Assembly: GCA_910586765.1 (NCBI GenBank)
Contig: CAJUJJ010000006.1
Location: 1-64,000 of the forward strand
Origin: an uncultured Clostridia bacterium
GTDB taxonomy: Bacteria > Bacillota > Clostridia > Lachnospirales > Anaerotignaceae
DNA length: 64,000 bases
Direction: 5' to 3'
Made by a program: the position numbers and the translations under genes
The notes under the pieces: model-generated
What the model saw: the letters and a program-made list of their open reading frames with translations, nothing else
Databases searched by the model: none
Told to the model about the DNA's origin: nothing
In this document: positions 50,896 to 60,046 of the stretch, piece by piece
Numbering within the stretch: position 1 is the first letter of the stretch
How the letters are laid out: the number at the start of each line of letters is the position of its first letter

Positions 50896-50927
50896 AAAAC
50901 CGTGTTGAAGAAATCAACACGGTTTTC
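50896..50927 (+). terminator. Terminator at the end of the phage structural operon
   Basis: AACCGTGTTG/CAACACGGTTTT hairpin with T-rich tail, directly after the XkdU-like stop. It gives the operon a definite end and separates it from the recombinase. Confidence 0.9.
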
Positions 50928-51062
50928 TTGTCTATTTACCAATTTTATATCAGTAATAAAATAAAAAATAAGGAGAAAATAATATCTATGAAATTTGTTG
51001 TATATTGTGGAAAATTAAAAAAAAAGGAGGGTTTTGATAGACTAATTGTGGAGGTGAAGAAG

Positions 51063-51722
51063 ATGTCACAAAAATTATTTGGATACATTCGTGTTTCCAC
51101 AAAAGAGCAAAATGAAGTAAGACAAGTAAAGGCATTGAAAGAACAAGGAGTAAAGAAAAGCAATACGTTCATAGACTGGCAGTCAGGAAAAGATTTTAAT
51201 AGACCAGCCTATCATAGAATGATTGAAAAGGTAAAGGAAGGAGATTTAATTGTAATTAAAAGTATTGACAGATTAGGAAGAAATTATGAAGAAATTATTA
51301 TGCAGTGGAAGTATTTAACAAAAGAGAAGAAAGTAGATATTCGTGTGTTGGATATGCCTTTGCTGGATACAAGTAAAAGCAAGGATTTGTTAGGGACATT
51401 AATTTCTGATTTAGTATTGCAGCTACTTTCTTTTGTAGCACAAAATGAGAGGGAAAATATACATCAAAGACAAGCGGAGGGAATTGCCGCAGCAAAAGCA
51501 AGGGGTATGAAATTTGGCAGACCAGAAAAAAAACTTCCTCAAGATTTTTTTACTATAGTGAAAAGATGGAAAAATAAAGAATTATCTGCCTGTGAGGTAA
51601 GTATAGAACTGGGGATTAGTACCTCTACATTTTATAGGAGAGCCAAAGAAATGGAAAATTGTGATGTAGAAGAAATAGAAAATTATAGTGTAGAGAAAAT
51701 AGAAGAAGATGATATGATATAG
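51063..51722 (+). CDS. Serine recombinase (resolvase/invertase family)
   Basis: The 219-residue protein has the resolvase N-terminus KLFGYIRVSTKEQNEVRQ, with catalytic Ser in VSTKEQ, then IKSIDRLGRNYEEI and a C-terminal HTH region (SACEVSIELGISTSTFYRRA). Such enzymes invert or resolve DNA between short sites. The start at 51063 follows GGAGGTGAAGAAG; the earlier in-frame codons lie in the operon leader. Since the element has no integrase of its own, this recombinase might act on it, but small resolvase-like proteins also occur alone, and no tail-fibre gene to switch is present. Confidence 0.85.
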   Translation: MSQKLFGYIRVSTKEQNEVRQVKALKEQGVKKSNTFIDWQSGKDFNRPAYHRMIEKVKEGDLIVIKSIDRLGRNYEEIIMQWKYLTKEKKVDIRVLDMPLLDTSKSKDLLGTLISDLVLQLLSFVAQNERENIHQRQAEGIAAAKARGMKFGRPEKKLPQDFFTIVKRWKNKELSACEVSIELGISTSTFYRRAKEMENCDVEEIENYSVEKIEEDDMI

Positions 51723-51804
51723 GGGCAATAAGGAATAAGTATGATATGTTGGCAAAGGGACACTTCTGTTACTTCTGGAATAATGTTATAATATAAAAAA
51801 ATAA

Positions 51805-51841
51805 TTGTGTTCAAAAGGAATAAAAATCCTTTTGGACACAA
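51805..51841. terminator. Bidirectional terminator between recombinase and Nudix gene
   Basis: TTGTGTTCAAAAGGA pairs with TCCTTTTGGACACAA around a 7-base loop. It lies between convergent genes and is flanked by A/T runs. Confidence 0.85.
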
Positions 51842-51854
51842 TACAAAAAATATT

Positions 51855-52484
51855 TTATGAAAAAAGTGATGTAATAGCATGATGTGTGATTTGTGCCGTA
51901 ATGCCCCAAATGGTGTATTGTTGATATTGATAAAATAATTCTGGTACTTTTGGTTTAGCAAAAGGATAATTTTTTCCACCATGAATACGTTCGTAAGGGA
52001 AATCTTCTTCTGTAAAGGGAGAAAAATATAAATAATGAATTTCGGGCTCTGTATTTTTCAAAAAAGAAATTGGCACTGTAAATATTTCATCTACTTCATC
52101 TGTGCTAAAACAAATATCTTTTACGTTGATGTCAGAAACAAACCCTATAAATGGCATTATTACGACACCAAATGTCGTTAATACAAAATCCATACAGCCA
52201 AGCACTGTAATATTGTCTGGGGAAATGCCTAATTCTTCTTGTGTTTCACGTAATGCAGTTTGAAGTGGTGTTTCGTCATTTTCTCCTCTGCCTCCCGGAA
52301 AACTGATGTCGCCTGGTTGGTGAAGTAAATTTTCTGAACGTTTTGTAAAAAGTAAATGAATTTCACCGTCAATATTAAAAAGTAAAAGCATAACAGCAGA
52401 AGGAAGATATTTCATAATAGGCTTGGGAATTTTATTTTGTAATTTATTTTTGATATTTTGTATATAAGCGGTTGTGTCTTTCAC
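51855..52484 (-). CDS. Nudix hydrolase, CoA pyrophosphatase type
   Basis: The 209-residue protein has the extended motif RSENLLHQPGDISFPGG ahead of the Nudix box, GGRGENDETPLQTALRETQE followed by ELGI, the combination typical of CoA-cleaving Nudix enzymes (NudL/YeaB type). It hydrolyses CoA or its derivatives to phosphopantetheine and 3',5'-ADP. The box residues R, E, E, E are intact. GTG start after GGAGTGATTTT. Downstream of the Xer-like gene by 27 bases, likely co-transcribed. Confidence 0.85.
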   Translation of the reverse strand: MKDTTAYIQNIKNKLQNKIPKPIMKYLPSAVMLLLFNIDGEIHLLFTKRSENLLHQPGDISFPGGRGENDETPLQTALRETQEELGISPDNITVLGCMDFVLTTFGVVIMPFIGFVSDINVKDICFSTDEVDEIFTVPISFLKNTEPEIHYLYFSPFTEEDFPYERIHGGKNYPFAKPKVPELFYQYQQYTIWGITAQITHHAITSLFS

Positions 52485-52510
52485 AAAATCACTCCTTTAT
52501 TGATTTGTCA

Positions 52511-53581
52511 TTAATTTTTACGAAGCTTAATATATTTTGGAGCACTGCGACGACGGTTTTCTCCCATTGCTGCATAATGTTTTTGTGTAGTATTGATGTC
52601 AGAATGTCCTAAAGCATCTGCTACTAAATAAATATCACCAGTTTCTTGATATAAAGAAGTAGCATATGTACTGCGTAATTTGTGAGGAGATATTTTTTTA
52701 GAAGGTGATGCAATGCGAGAGTATTTTTTGACAATATTTTCAACAGCACGAACGGTAATACGAGTACCTCTGTTTGAAAGAAAAAGAGCTTGCTCATCTT
52801 CTGCCTTATTTTTTTGTTTTTCTCTTTGAGCAATATACTCTAATAAAGCCTGTTGTACTTCATCATTAAAATAAAGTATTGATTCATTACCCCCTTTACG
52901 AGTAACTTTTACACTATTATTTCGAAAATCAATATCATTTAAGTCAATTCCTACACATTCTGAAACACGCATACCTGTACCTAAAAAAAGTGAAATCAGT
53001 GCTAAATCTCTTTTTTGGCTGTGAGCAATATGAGCCTTTTGTGTGTGAGACATAGCATCTGTATTACAATTTTCTACTAAATCTAAAAGATTAGCAACTT
53101 CATCTGGTTCTAAATAAATAATTTGCTTTTTGTGTATTTTGGGAGCATCTACAATAGCAGCAGGATTGGAAGATACTTTTTGTTTTTTGTAAAAAAATTG
53201 ATACATTGTTCTAACAGCAGCTAGTTTACGTATTTTTCCTACAGCATCATTTTGAATGTCAATCATTTTTTCTGGACAAAGAGGGTCAGGCTTTTGATAA
53301 TATGTCAAATATTCCAAAAAGTTTTCAATATCATCTGCACTGATTTCATTTAAACAATCTAATTGCATATCTTCCACAGCAATTCCTTTTAGTTTTTTAT
53401 GATGTTGTGAAATATATGTAAAAAATATTTTTAAATCATAGGCATATACAACACGTGTTTTAATAGATGCTGTGTTAGACATTGCCCTAAAAAATTCACC
53501 TAAAAAATAAGGACATTCCTCTAATATGGCACGTAGGCGTATTGTATAATTTCTTTTTTCTTGTTCGTGATAAGTACCCAC
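52511..53581 (-). CDS. Tyrosine recombinase, XerC/XerD-like
   Basis: The 356-residue protein has an N-terminal core-binding domain (residues 10-150; one region is LKIFFTYISQHHKKLKGIAV) and the catalytic domain. The R in GTGMRVSE, K in KVTRKGGN, HxxR in PHKLRSTYAT, H in ALGHSDINTT and nucleophile Tyr in KHYAAMGEN are all present. The length is longer than standard XerCD. Its place among core genes suggests the chromosomal Xer-like recombinase found in many Lachnospirales near lexA/nudix rather than a phage integrase, but it lies just downstream of the phage element, so that option must be kept open. GTG start after AAGGAAG. Confidence 0.85.
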   Translation of the reverse strand: MGTYHEQEKRNYTIRLRAILEECPYFLGEFFRAMSNTASIKTRVVYAYDLKIFFTYISQHHKKLKGIAVEDMQLDCLNEISADDIENFLEYLTYYQKPDPLCPEKMIDIQNDAVGKIRKLAAVRTMYQFFYKKQKVSSNPAAIVDAPKIHKKQIIYLEPDEVANLLDLVENCNTDAMSHTQKAHIAHSQKRDLALISLFLGTGMRVSECVGIDLNDIDFRNNSVKVTRKGGNESILYFNDEVQQALLEYIAQREKQKNKAEDEQALFLSNRGTRITVRAVENIVKKYSRIASPSKKISPHKLRSTYATSLYQETGDIYLVADALGHSDINTTQKHYAAMGENRRRSAPKYIKLRKN

Positions 53582-53625
53582 AGAATAACTTCCTTTCTAT
53601 TTTTATTAGTGCTTATTTTATTGTA

Positions 53626-54342
53626 TTATAATTTCCAGCCTTTTATATCAGAACGTTGTATTGCACCAAATACTTTTTCTTGCAAATTTTTATAATCTTT
53701 TGAAAGAGAGTAAAGTAATTGCTTTGTTTCTTGTCTTTTGGTATTGCCATCAGCAATACAAGGATTTTTTACAATAGAAATACCACTTTTTTGTATAAAT
53801 CCTTTTATTTCCATTTCTGGTACATACATAAGAGGACGAATGGAATAAATTTGTTTTCTATCTAAAAAACTGACAGGGGAAAAGCAATGAATACGACCTT
53901 CATAAAAAAGTGACATAAAAAATGTTTCTACAATATCATCTTTATTATGACCCAAAGCAACTTTATTGCAATTTAGTTGTTCTGCCATATCATTTAAAGC
54001 TCCTTTTCTCATTTTAGCACAGAGAGAACAAGGATTTTTTTCTTTTCTTTCTTCAAATATAATTTGTCCTATGTCTGTATTTACAACAGTATAATTTACA
54101 CCAATTTCGTCACAAAAACGTTGTATATCATCATAGCTAGCATTAGGCAATCCTAAAGAAACAGTAATTGCTTCTAATTCAAATTGTTTGGGATAAAAAC
54201 GCTGTAGATTTTTTAACGCTAATAAAAGACAAATACTGTCTTTTCCTCCTGAAACACCTACAGCAATTTTGTCACCTTGTTCAATCATATTATAATCTTC
54301 TACTGCACGACGAACATAACTTAATAGTTTTTGTAATTTCAT
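53626..54342 (-). CDS. TtcA-like PP-loop ATPase (tRNA thiolation type)
   Basis: The 238-residue protein has GVSGGKDSICLLLAL (PP-loop) and, later, CSLCAKMRKG and VALGHNKDDIVETFF, plus IRPLMYVPE, typical of the TtcA/TilS family with CxxC pairs. It probably adenylates and thiolates tRNA (2-thiocytidine) or a related substrate. RBS GGAGGTG before ATG. It is the first gene of a minus-strand run with the Xer-like and Nudix genes. Confidence 0.85.
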   Translation of the reverse strand: MKLQKLLSYVRRAVEDYNMIEQGDKIAVGVSGGKDSICLLLALKNLQRFYPKQFELEAITVSLGLPNASYDDIQRFCDEIGVNYTVVNTDIGQIIFEERKEKNPCSLCAKMRKGALNDMAEQLNCNKVALGHNKDDIVETFFMSLFYEGRIHCFSPVSFLDRKQIYSIRPLMYVPEMEIKGFIQKSGISIVKNPCIADGNTKRQETKQLLYSLSKDYKNLQEKVFGAIQRSDIKGWKL

Positions 54343-54571
54343 AAAACACCTCCAAAATAATATAATAGCGAAATATAAAAATGATAAAAATTTTTATAAA
54401 AAGATTTTTCAATGGAAATAGTGCTTGTAAATAAAGGATTTATTGACATTATGATAATAAATAACATTATTTTATTATACTAAAAATTTAATAAAATAAA
54501 AAGTAATTACTATGCTTTTTTCATAAGAAAGGATATAATGAGTTTATATAGATTTAGAAAGGGGTGTTTTT

Positions 54572-55759
54572 ATGAAAAGAGTAATGCTTTCTATATTGCT
54601 GATATTTTGCATAGGCATAGGGCTTTTAGGCTGTAAACAACAGCCTGAGCGAACAGTGCCACAACTACAACAGCAGCAAAATACAGATGAGGCATTGACA
54701 GAGCAATATGTAAAGGAGGATTTTTTAAATCAAAAAATTGCAGATATGACAGTAGAGCAAAAAGTCGGACAACTTTTTTTCTGTGCATTTAGGAGAGATG
54801 ATAAAAATGTACCTATTACAGTATGGAATGAAAACATAGAAAAAACAATACAACAGTATCACATAGGGGGCGTAGTGTTATTTGGAGAAAATATTGATAC
54901 AGAGCAACAAACAAAACAGTTGATTGCAGAATATAGAAATCATTGTGATATACCACTGCTGATAGGAGTAGATGAAGAAGGGGGCAGAGTAAGCCGTTTA
55001 CATTCTAGTGGAAAATTGCAAGTAGCAGATATTCCTTCTGCTGGAGAAATAGGAGAAAGTAATGACACAAATGTGGCATATGAGGCAGGGAAAACAATAG
55101 GAAATGAATTGAAAGAATTAGGATTTGATGTAGATTTTGCACCAGTTGCAGATGTCAATACAAATGAGCAAAATACAGTAATAGGGGACAGAGCATATTC
55201 CAGTGATGCACAAATAGTAGCAGAAATGGCAACCGCTTTTATAAAAGGATTACATGAAAATGGTATTAGTGCCTGTGTAAAACATTTTCCAGGACATGGT
55301 GATACCATAGAAGATAGCCATAATGGCATTGCGGTAGCATATCATACATTGGAAGAAATGGAACAAACAGAATGGCTTCCTTTTCAAAATGCCATACAAC
55401 AAAATGTAGATTTTGTTATGGCAGGACATATTACTACGCCAAATGCAACAACAGATGGCTTGCCTGCGTCATTGTCTTATGAAATGCTTACAGAGCAATT
55501 AAGAAATAAATTGCAATTTAAAGGAATTATTATTACAGATGCTTTAGATATGGGAGCGGTTACAAAATATAATGAACAAGATACTTCACTTATGGCAATC
55601 AAAGCAGGGGCAGACATGGTATTAATGCCATTTGAATTAGAAAAATCTTATTATGTTGTTTATAATGCAGTAAAAGAGGGGAGTTTATCAGAGCAGGAAT
55701 TGAATGAAAAAGTAAAAAGAATATTGTCGTTAAAATATGATAAAGGATATTTTCAATAA
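54572..55759 (+). CDS. Beta-N-acetylhexosaminidase, NagZ-like lipoprotein (GH3)
   Basis: The 395-residue protein has a lipoprotein signal (LLIFCIGIGLLGC) and a Gln-rich linker, then a GH3 domain: GVDEEGGRVSRLHSSGK, CVKHFPGHGDTIEDSH (the catalytic His-Asp pair region) and GIIITDALDMGAVTKY (catalytic Asp). It hydrolyses terminal N-acetylglucosamine from muropeptides, and by location it acts outside the membrane. The length fits NagZ/NagZ-like in Firmicutes. Confidence 0.9.
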   Translation: MKRVMLSILLIFCIGIGLLGCKQQPERTVPQLQQQQNTDEALTEQYVKEDFLNQKIADMTVEQKVGQLFFCAFRRDDKNVPITVWNENIEKTIQQYHIGGVVLFGENIDTEQQTKQLIAEYRNHCDIPLLIGVDEEGGRVSRLHSSGKLQVADIPSAGEIGESNDTNVAYEAGKTIGNELKELGFDVDFAPVADVNTNEQNTVIGDRAYSSDAQIVAEMATAFIKGLHENGISACVKHFPGHGDTIEDSHNGIAVAYHTLEEMEQTEWLPFQNAIQQNVDFVMAGHITTPNATTDGLPASLSYEMLTEQLRNKLQFKGIIITDALDMGAVTKYNEQDTSLMAIKAGADMVLMPFELEKSYYVVYNAVKEGSLSEQELNEKVKRILSLKYDKGYFQ

Positions 55760-55883
55760 ATTTGCAGTATAACGCTATTGAAAGTATACAAAGAAATTAT
55801 TATAATAATACTTAAAATCTTTTTTACTTATATGATATATTTGGGAAAAGTCCTTTTTGTATAGAATTGGAGAGGTGAATTTT

Positions 55884-58106
55884 GTGAGGATAGAAGAAGA
55901 ATTATACAAAGAGTTAATTGACAAAATGAATACTTATCACCCAACAAAAGAGTTTGATATTATTGAAAAGGCATACCGTTTGGCAGTAGAAGCACATAAA
56001 GACCAAAAAAGGAAATCGGGAGAACCATATATTATACACCCTTTAAAAGTGGCTTATATATTAGCAGAACTAGAACTTGATAAAGAAACCATTACAGCAG
56101 GCATACTGCATGATACAATAGAGGATACTCCTTATACTTATGAAGACATTGCTGAACTTTTTAGCGAAGAAGTGGCGAACCTTGTAGATGGTGTTACAAA
56201 ATTAGGAAAATTGTCTTATTCTACAAAAGAAGAAATGCAGGCAGAAAATTATAGAAAAATGTTTATGGCTATGGCAAAAGATATTAGAGTAATATTAATT
56301 AAATTAGCTGACCGTCTGCACAATATGAGAACACTTAACTATATGACAGAAGCCAAACAAAGAGAAAAAGCACAAGAAACACTTGACATTTATGCACCTT
56401 TAGCACATAGATTAGGTATTTCTAAAATTAGAACAGAAATGGAAGACCTTTGTTTTCAATATTTAAATCCAGATGCTTATTACGATTTAAAGGAAAAAAT
56501 AGAAAGGAAAAAAATAGAAAGAGAAGATTTTGTAAAATCTATTGTAAATGATTTAAAGCAGAAAATGGAGCAGTCTGGTATAAAGGGAAAGGTAGTAGGA
56601 AGAAGTAAACATTTTTTTAGTATTTATAAAAAAATGGTAAATCAAAATAAAACACTAGACCAAATTTATGATTTGTTTGCAGTAAGGGCTATTGTAGACA
56701 CAGTAAGAGATTGTTATGGTGTTTTAGGTGTTGTGCATACTATGTACACACCTATGCCAGGTAGGTTTAAAGATTATATTGCTATGCCAAAGCCTAATAT
56801 GTATCAGTCTTTGCACAATACGCTTATAGGCCCAGAAGGAGAACCTTTTGAGGTGCAAATTAGAACATGGGATATGCATCGTACAAGTGAATATGGTATT
56901 GCGGCACACTGGAAATATAAAGAAGGCGGAAAAAATGGCACAAATAAAAAAGGTGACAACGAACAAGCAAAATTGACATGGTTAAGACAAATATTGGAAT
57001 GGCAGAAAGATATGTCTGATAATAAAGAATATTTGGATACCATTAAATTAGATTTGAATATATTTAATGACCAAGTGTATGCTTTTACACCACAGGGAAA
57101 AGTAGTCAGTTTGCCAAAAGGTTCTACTACAATAGACTTTGCTTATATGATACACAGTGCTGTTGGCAACAAAATGGTAGGGGCAAGAGTAAATAACAAA
57201 ATGGTTTCTATAGAATATCATATTCAAAATGGTGATAGAATTGAAATATTAACTTCTCAAAATTCAAAAGGCCCTAGCAGAGACTGGCTCAGTGTAGTAA
57301 AAAGTTCTCAGGCGAGAACAAAAATCAATCAATGGTTCAAAAAAGAATTTAAAGAGGAAAATATATTAAAAGGCAAAGAACTCATTGATAAAGATATGAA
57401 AAAGAAAAATTATGTACCTGCTGAACTTTTAAAAACAGAATGGATGCAAATTGTGCTGAATAAATTTGGTTTTAAAGATTGGGACGCACTTTGTGCTGCA
57501 GTAGGACATGGCGGTGTAAAAGAGGGACAGGTAACAAATAGACTAGCAGAAGAATATTTGAGAGAAAAGAAAAAACAAGAAGACCAAAATGTATTGCTTG
57601 ATGCTCTCAATAGTGATATTGTACAGAAATTAGAAAGACATAAAAGTAAAAGTGGTGTTGTAGTAAAAGGAATAGGAGATGTTGCAGTACGTTTTTCAAA
57701 ATGCTGTAATCCTGTGCCTGGTGATGAAATTGTGGGATTTGTTACAAGGGGTAGAGGTGTTACAATACACAGAACGGACTGTATTAATGTAATGAATTTA
57801 ACAGAAGAAGATAGACATAGATTAATAGAAGCTGAGTGGGACGTAGAAGGCAAAGGTATGGCAAATGTGTCTTATTTAGCTGGTATCCGCATTGTAGGTA
57901 CAGATAGAGTTGGTTTAATGATGGAAGTTTCAAAAGTATTTACAGATGAAGATGTTTCTGTAAAATCACTTACTATTAAAACAACAAAAAATACAGCAAT
58001 ATTTGATGTAACAATAGAAGTAAAAGGAAAAGAGCAGCTTGAAAAAATTATAAAAAGACTTATGAAATTAAATGATATATTAGAAATAGAACGTGTAGCA
58101 AATTGA
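55884..58106 (+). CDS. relA: Bifunctional (p)ppGpp synthetase/hydrolase RelA/SpoT
   Basis: The 740-residue protein has an HD hydrolase domain (YIIHPLKVAYIL, AGILHDTIEDT), the synthetase domain (RSKHFFSIYKKM; RDCYGVLGVVHT; GEPFEVQIRTWDMH), then TGS (VYAFTPQGKVVSLPKGSTT), a zinc-finger-like region with Cys in FSKCCNPVPGDEI and a C-terminal ACT (GTDRVGLMMEVSKVF). It makes (p)ppGpp in amino acid starvation. It starts at a GTG after GAGAGGTG, nine codons past a TTG. Followed by dtd in 12 bases, the usual relA-dtd order. Confidence 0.95.
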   Translation: MRIEEELYKELIDKMNTYHPTKEFDIIEKAYRLAVEAHKDQKRKSGEPYIIHPLKVAYILAELELDKETITAGILHDTIEDTPYTYEDIAELFSEEVANLVDGVTKLGKLSYSTKEEMQAENYRKMFMAMAKDIRVILIKLADRLHNMRTLNYMTEAKQREKAQETLDIYAPLAHRLGISKIRTEMEDLCFQYLNPDAYYDLKEKIERKKIEREDFVKSIVNDLKQKMEQSGIKGKVVGRSKHFFSIYKKMVNQNKTLDQIYDLFAVRAIVDTVRDCYGVLGVVHTMYTPMPGRFKDYIAMPKPNMYQSLHNTLIGPEGEPFEVQIRTWDMHRTSEYGIAAHWKYKEGGKNGTNKKGDNEQAKLTWLRQILEWQKDMSDNKEYLDTIKLDLNIFNDQVYAFTPQGKVVSLPKGSTTIDFAYMIHSAVGNKMVGARVNNKMVSIEYHIQNGDRIEILTSQNSKGPSRDWLSVVKSSQARTKINQWFKKEFKEENILKGKELIDKDMKKKNYVPAELLKTEWMQIVLNKFGFKDWDALCAAVGHGGVKEGQVTNRLAEEYLREKKKQEDQNVLLDALNSDIVQKLERHKSKSGVVVKGIGDVAVRFSKCCNPVPGDEIVGFVTRGRGVTIHRTDCINVMNLTEEDRHRLIEAEWDVEGKGMANVSYLAGIRIVGTDRVGLMMEVSKVFTDEDVSVKSLTIKTTKNTAIFDVTIEVKGKEQLEKIIKRLMKLNDILEIERVAN

Positions 58107-58118
58107 TAGGAGGATATT

Positions 58119-58571
58119 ATGAGAGCAGTATTACAGAGAGTACAAAGAGCAAGTGTAACAGTAGAAGGACAAGTGATAGGAGAAACTGGTAAGGGAATTA
58201 TGGTGCTTTTTGGTATGTTGGAAAGCGATGATGACAAAGTAATAGAATATATGCTTGATAAAGTCATTAATATGAGAATATTTGAAGATGAAGCAGGGAA
58301 AATGAACCTTTCTCTATTAGATATAGAAGGAGAACTTATGATTGTACCTAATTTTACATTGTATGGAGATGCCAGAAAAGGCAGACGTCCTGGTTATTCT
58401 AGTGGTGCAGCACCTGCTATTGCAAGTGGTATATTTGATAAATTGGTAGCATACGCAAAAACATTGCCTATTAAAAAAGTAGCAACGGGACAGTTTCAAG
58501 CAGATATGAAAGTAGAAATTGTAAATGATGGCCCTGTTACAATACTGTTAGATAGTGAGAAAAATTTTTAA
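58119..58571 (+). CDS. dtd: D-aminoacyl-tRNA deacylase
   Basis: The 150-residue protein begins MRAVLQRVQRASVTVEGQ and holds LMIVPNFTLYGDARKGRRP (with the cross-subunit Gly-x-x-Pro/SQ-like region replaced by NFTLYG) and NDGPVTILLDSE. It hydrolyses D-amino acids from tRNA. RBS AGGAGG. It is within the relA-dtd-hemZ-hisS transcription unit. Confidence 0.93.
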   Translation: MRAVLQRVQRASVTVEGQVIGETGKGIMVLFGMLESDDDKVIEYMLDKVINMRIFEDEAGKMNLSLLDIEGELMIVPNFTLYGDARKGRRPGYSSGAAPAIASGIFDKLVAYAKTLPIKKVATGQFQADMKVEIVNDGPVTILLDSEKNF

Positions 58572-58588
58572 TTAAGGAAAAAAATCAT

Positions 58589-60034
58589 ATGATATATTTT
58601 ATAATAAAAAATCATACATTGGAACATGATGTACAAACAATAATACAAGTGTTTTATCCTAATCGACATTATTATATAGTACAGCAGCCAGAGCAAAATG
58701 GTATTACAATAGAAAGTATATTGGAACAGAAAAAAGCAGTGGCTATATATTATGAAAATGGCATACAAAAAGAAAATGCTTTTGTAGAATATGATAATAC
58801 AAATTTGTCTGAAAAAGAGAAAAAAAGAGTCATAAAAGGTTCTATTTATCAATTATTGAAACGAATAACAAACATACGTCCACAATGGGGATTTATTACG
58901 GGGGTACGTCCTGCAAAAACAATCAATGAACTTTTAGACAAAGGATATACAGAAGAACAATGTCTGCGTTATTTTACAGAAGGATATGATGTAACAGAAC
59001 AAAAAGCAAAACTTTCATTAGAGGTAGCGAAAGCAGAAAGAGATATATTACGTAAAAATAAACAAAATGATATGAGTTTGTATGTAGGAATTCCTTTTTG
59101 TCCTACAAGGTGTCTTTATTGTTCTTTTACTTCTTATCCACTTACACAATATCAAAACAAAGTAGAATTGTATTTGAACGCATTGTATAAAGAATTATAT
59201 TTTTTAGGGGGATATGCAAAGTCATTTGATTTAAAAACGGTGTATGTAGGAGGAGGAACGCCTACATCACTTACAGCAGAACAAATGAAACAGCTTTTTG
59301 ACACTATGACAAATTATTTTGATTTAAAAAAAGAGGGACTGGAATTTTGTGTGGAAGCAGGCAGACCTGACACCATTACAAAAGAAAAATTGTTTGTTAT
59401 GAAAGAATATGGTGTCAATAGAATTTCTATCAATCCTCAAACAATGAACCAAAAAACATTGGATTTGATAGGAAGAAAGCATAGTGTAGAACAAATAAAA
59501 CAAATTTATGCTGTTGCACGAGAAATAGGCTTTGATGTTATCAATATGGATATGATATTAGGGCTACCTCAAGAAAGTGTAAAAGATGTAGAATATAGTA
59601 TGAAAGAAATGGAGAAACTCCGCCCAGATAATTTGACTGTACATACATTAGCAGTAAAAAGAGCCTCTCGTTTAAAAGAAAATTTTGATTTGTATACACT
59701 TACCAGTGCGGAAGAATTACAAAAAATGATTGCAGTAGCAGCAGACTATGCTCAAAAAATGGATATGAAACCCTATTATATGTATCGTCAAAAAAATATG
59801 GTAGGCAATTTTGAAAATGTAGGATATTGTGTAAAAGGAAAAGAATGTATATACAATGTGCAAATTATGGAAGAAAAACACAATGTATTTGCAGCAGGAG
59901 CAGGAGCAAGTACCAAAACAGTAGACATTGCTCAAAATAAAGTAGAAAGAATATTCAATGTAAAAAGTGTAGAAGATTATATTACACGTATAGATGAAAT
60001 GATAGACAGAAAGAAAAAAGGTTTTCAAATTTAG
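58589..60034 (+). CDS. hemZ: HemZ-like oxygen-independent coproporphyrinogen III dehydrogenase (radical SAM)
   Basis: The 481-residue protein has an N-terminal HemZ-specific domain (IIKNHTLEHDVQTIIQV) and then a radical SAM motif GIPFCPTRCLYCSF (CxxxCxxC). VYVGGGTPTSL and VNRISINPQTMNQ are the HemN/HemZ-type SAM-site motifs, and a late MVGNFENVGYC is also typical. The role of HemZ in haem synthesis is not settled in Firmicutes. Order dtd-hemZ-hisS is common. Confidence 0.88.
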   Translation: MIYFIIKNHTLEHDVQTIIQVFYPNRHYYIVQQPEQNGITIESILEQKKAVAIYYENGIQKENAFVEYDNTNLSEKEKKRVIKGSIYQLLKRITNIRPQWGFITGVRPAKTINELLDKGYTEEQCLRYFTEGYDVTEQKAKLSLEVAKAERDILRKNKQNDMSLYVGIPFCPTRCLYCSFTSYPLTQYQNKVELYLNALYKELYFLGGYAKSFDLKTVYVGGGTPTSLTAEQMKQLFDTMTNYFDLKKEGLEFCVEAGRPDTITKEKLFVMKEYGVNRISINPQTMNQKTLDLIGRKHSVEQIKQIYAVAREIGFDVINMDMILGLPQESVKDVEYSMKEMEKLRPDNLTVHTLAVKRASRLKENFDLYTLTSAEELQKMIAVAADYAQKMDMKPYYMYRQKNMVGNFENVGYCVKGKECIYNVQIMEEKHNVFAAGAGASTKTVDIAQNKVERIFNVKSVEDYITRIDEMIDRKKKGFQI

Positions 60035-60046
60035 GAGGGGATTGCA

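Noticed and set aside
52511..53581. Phage integrase for the PBSX-like element
   Set aside because: It lies beyond two terminators and a Nudix gene on the other strand and is grouped with core genes; kept as a Xer-like chromosomal recombinase, though the alternative is not excluded.
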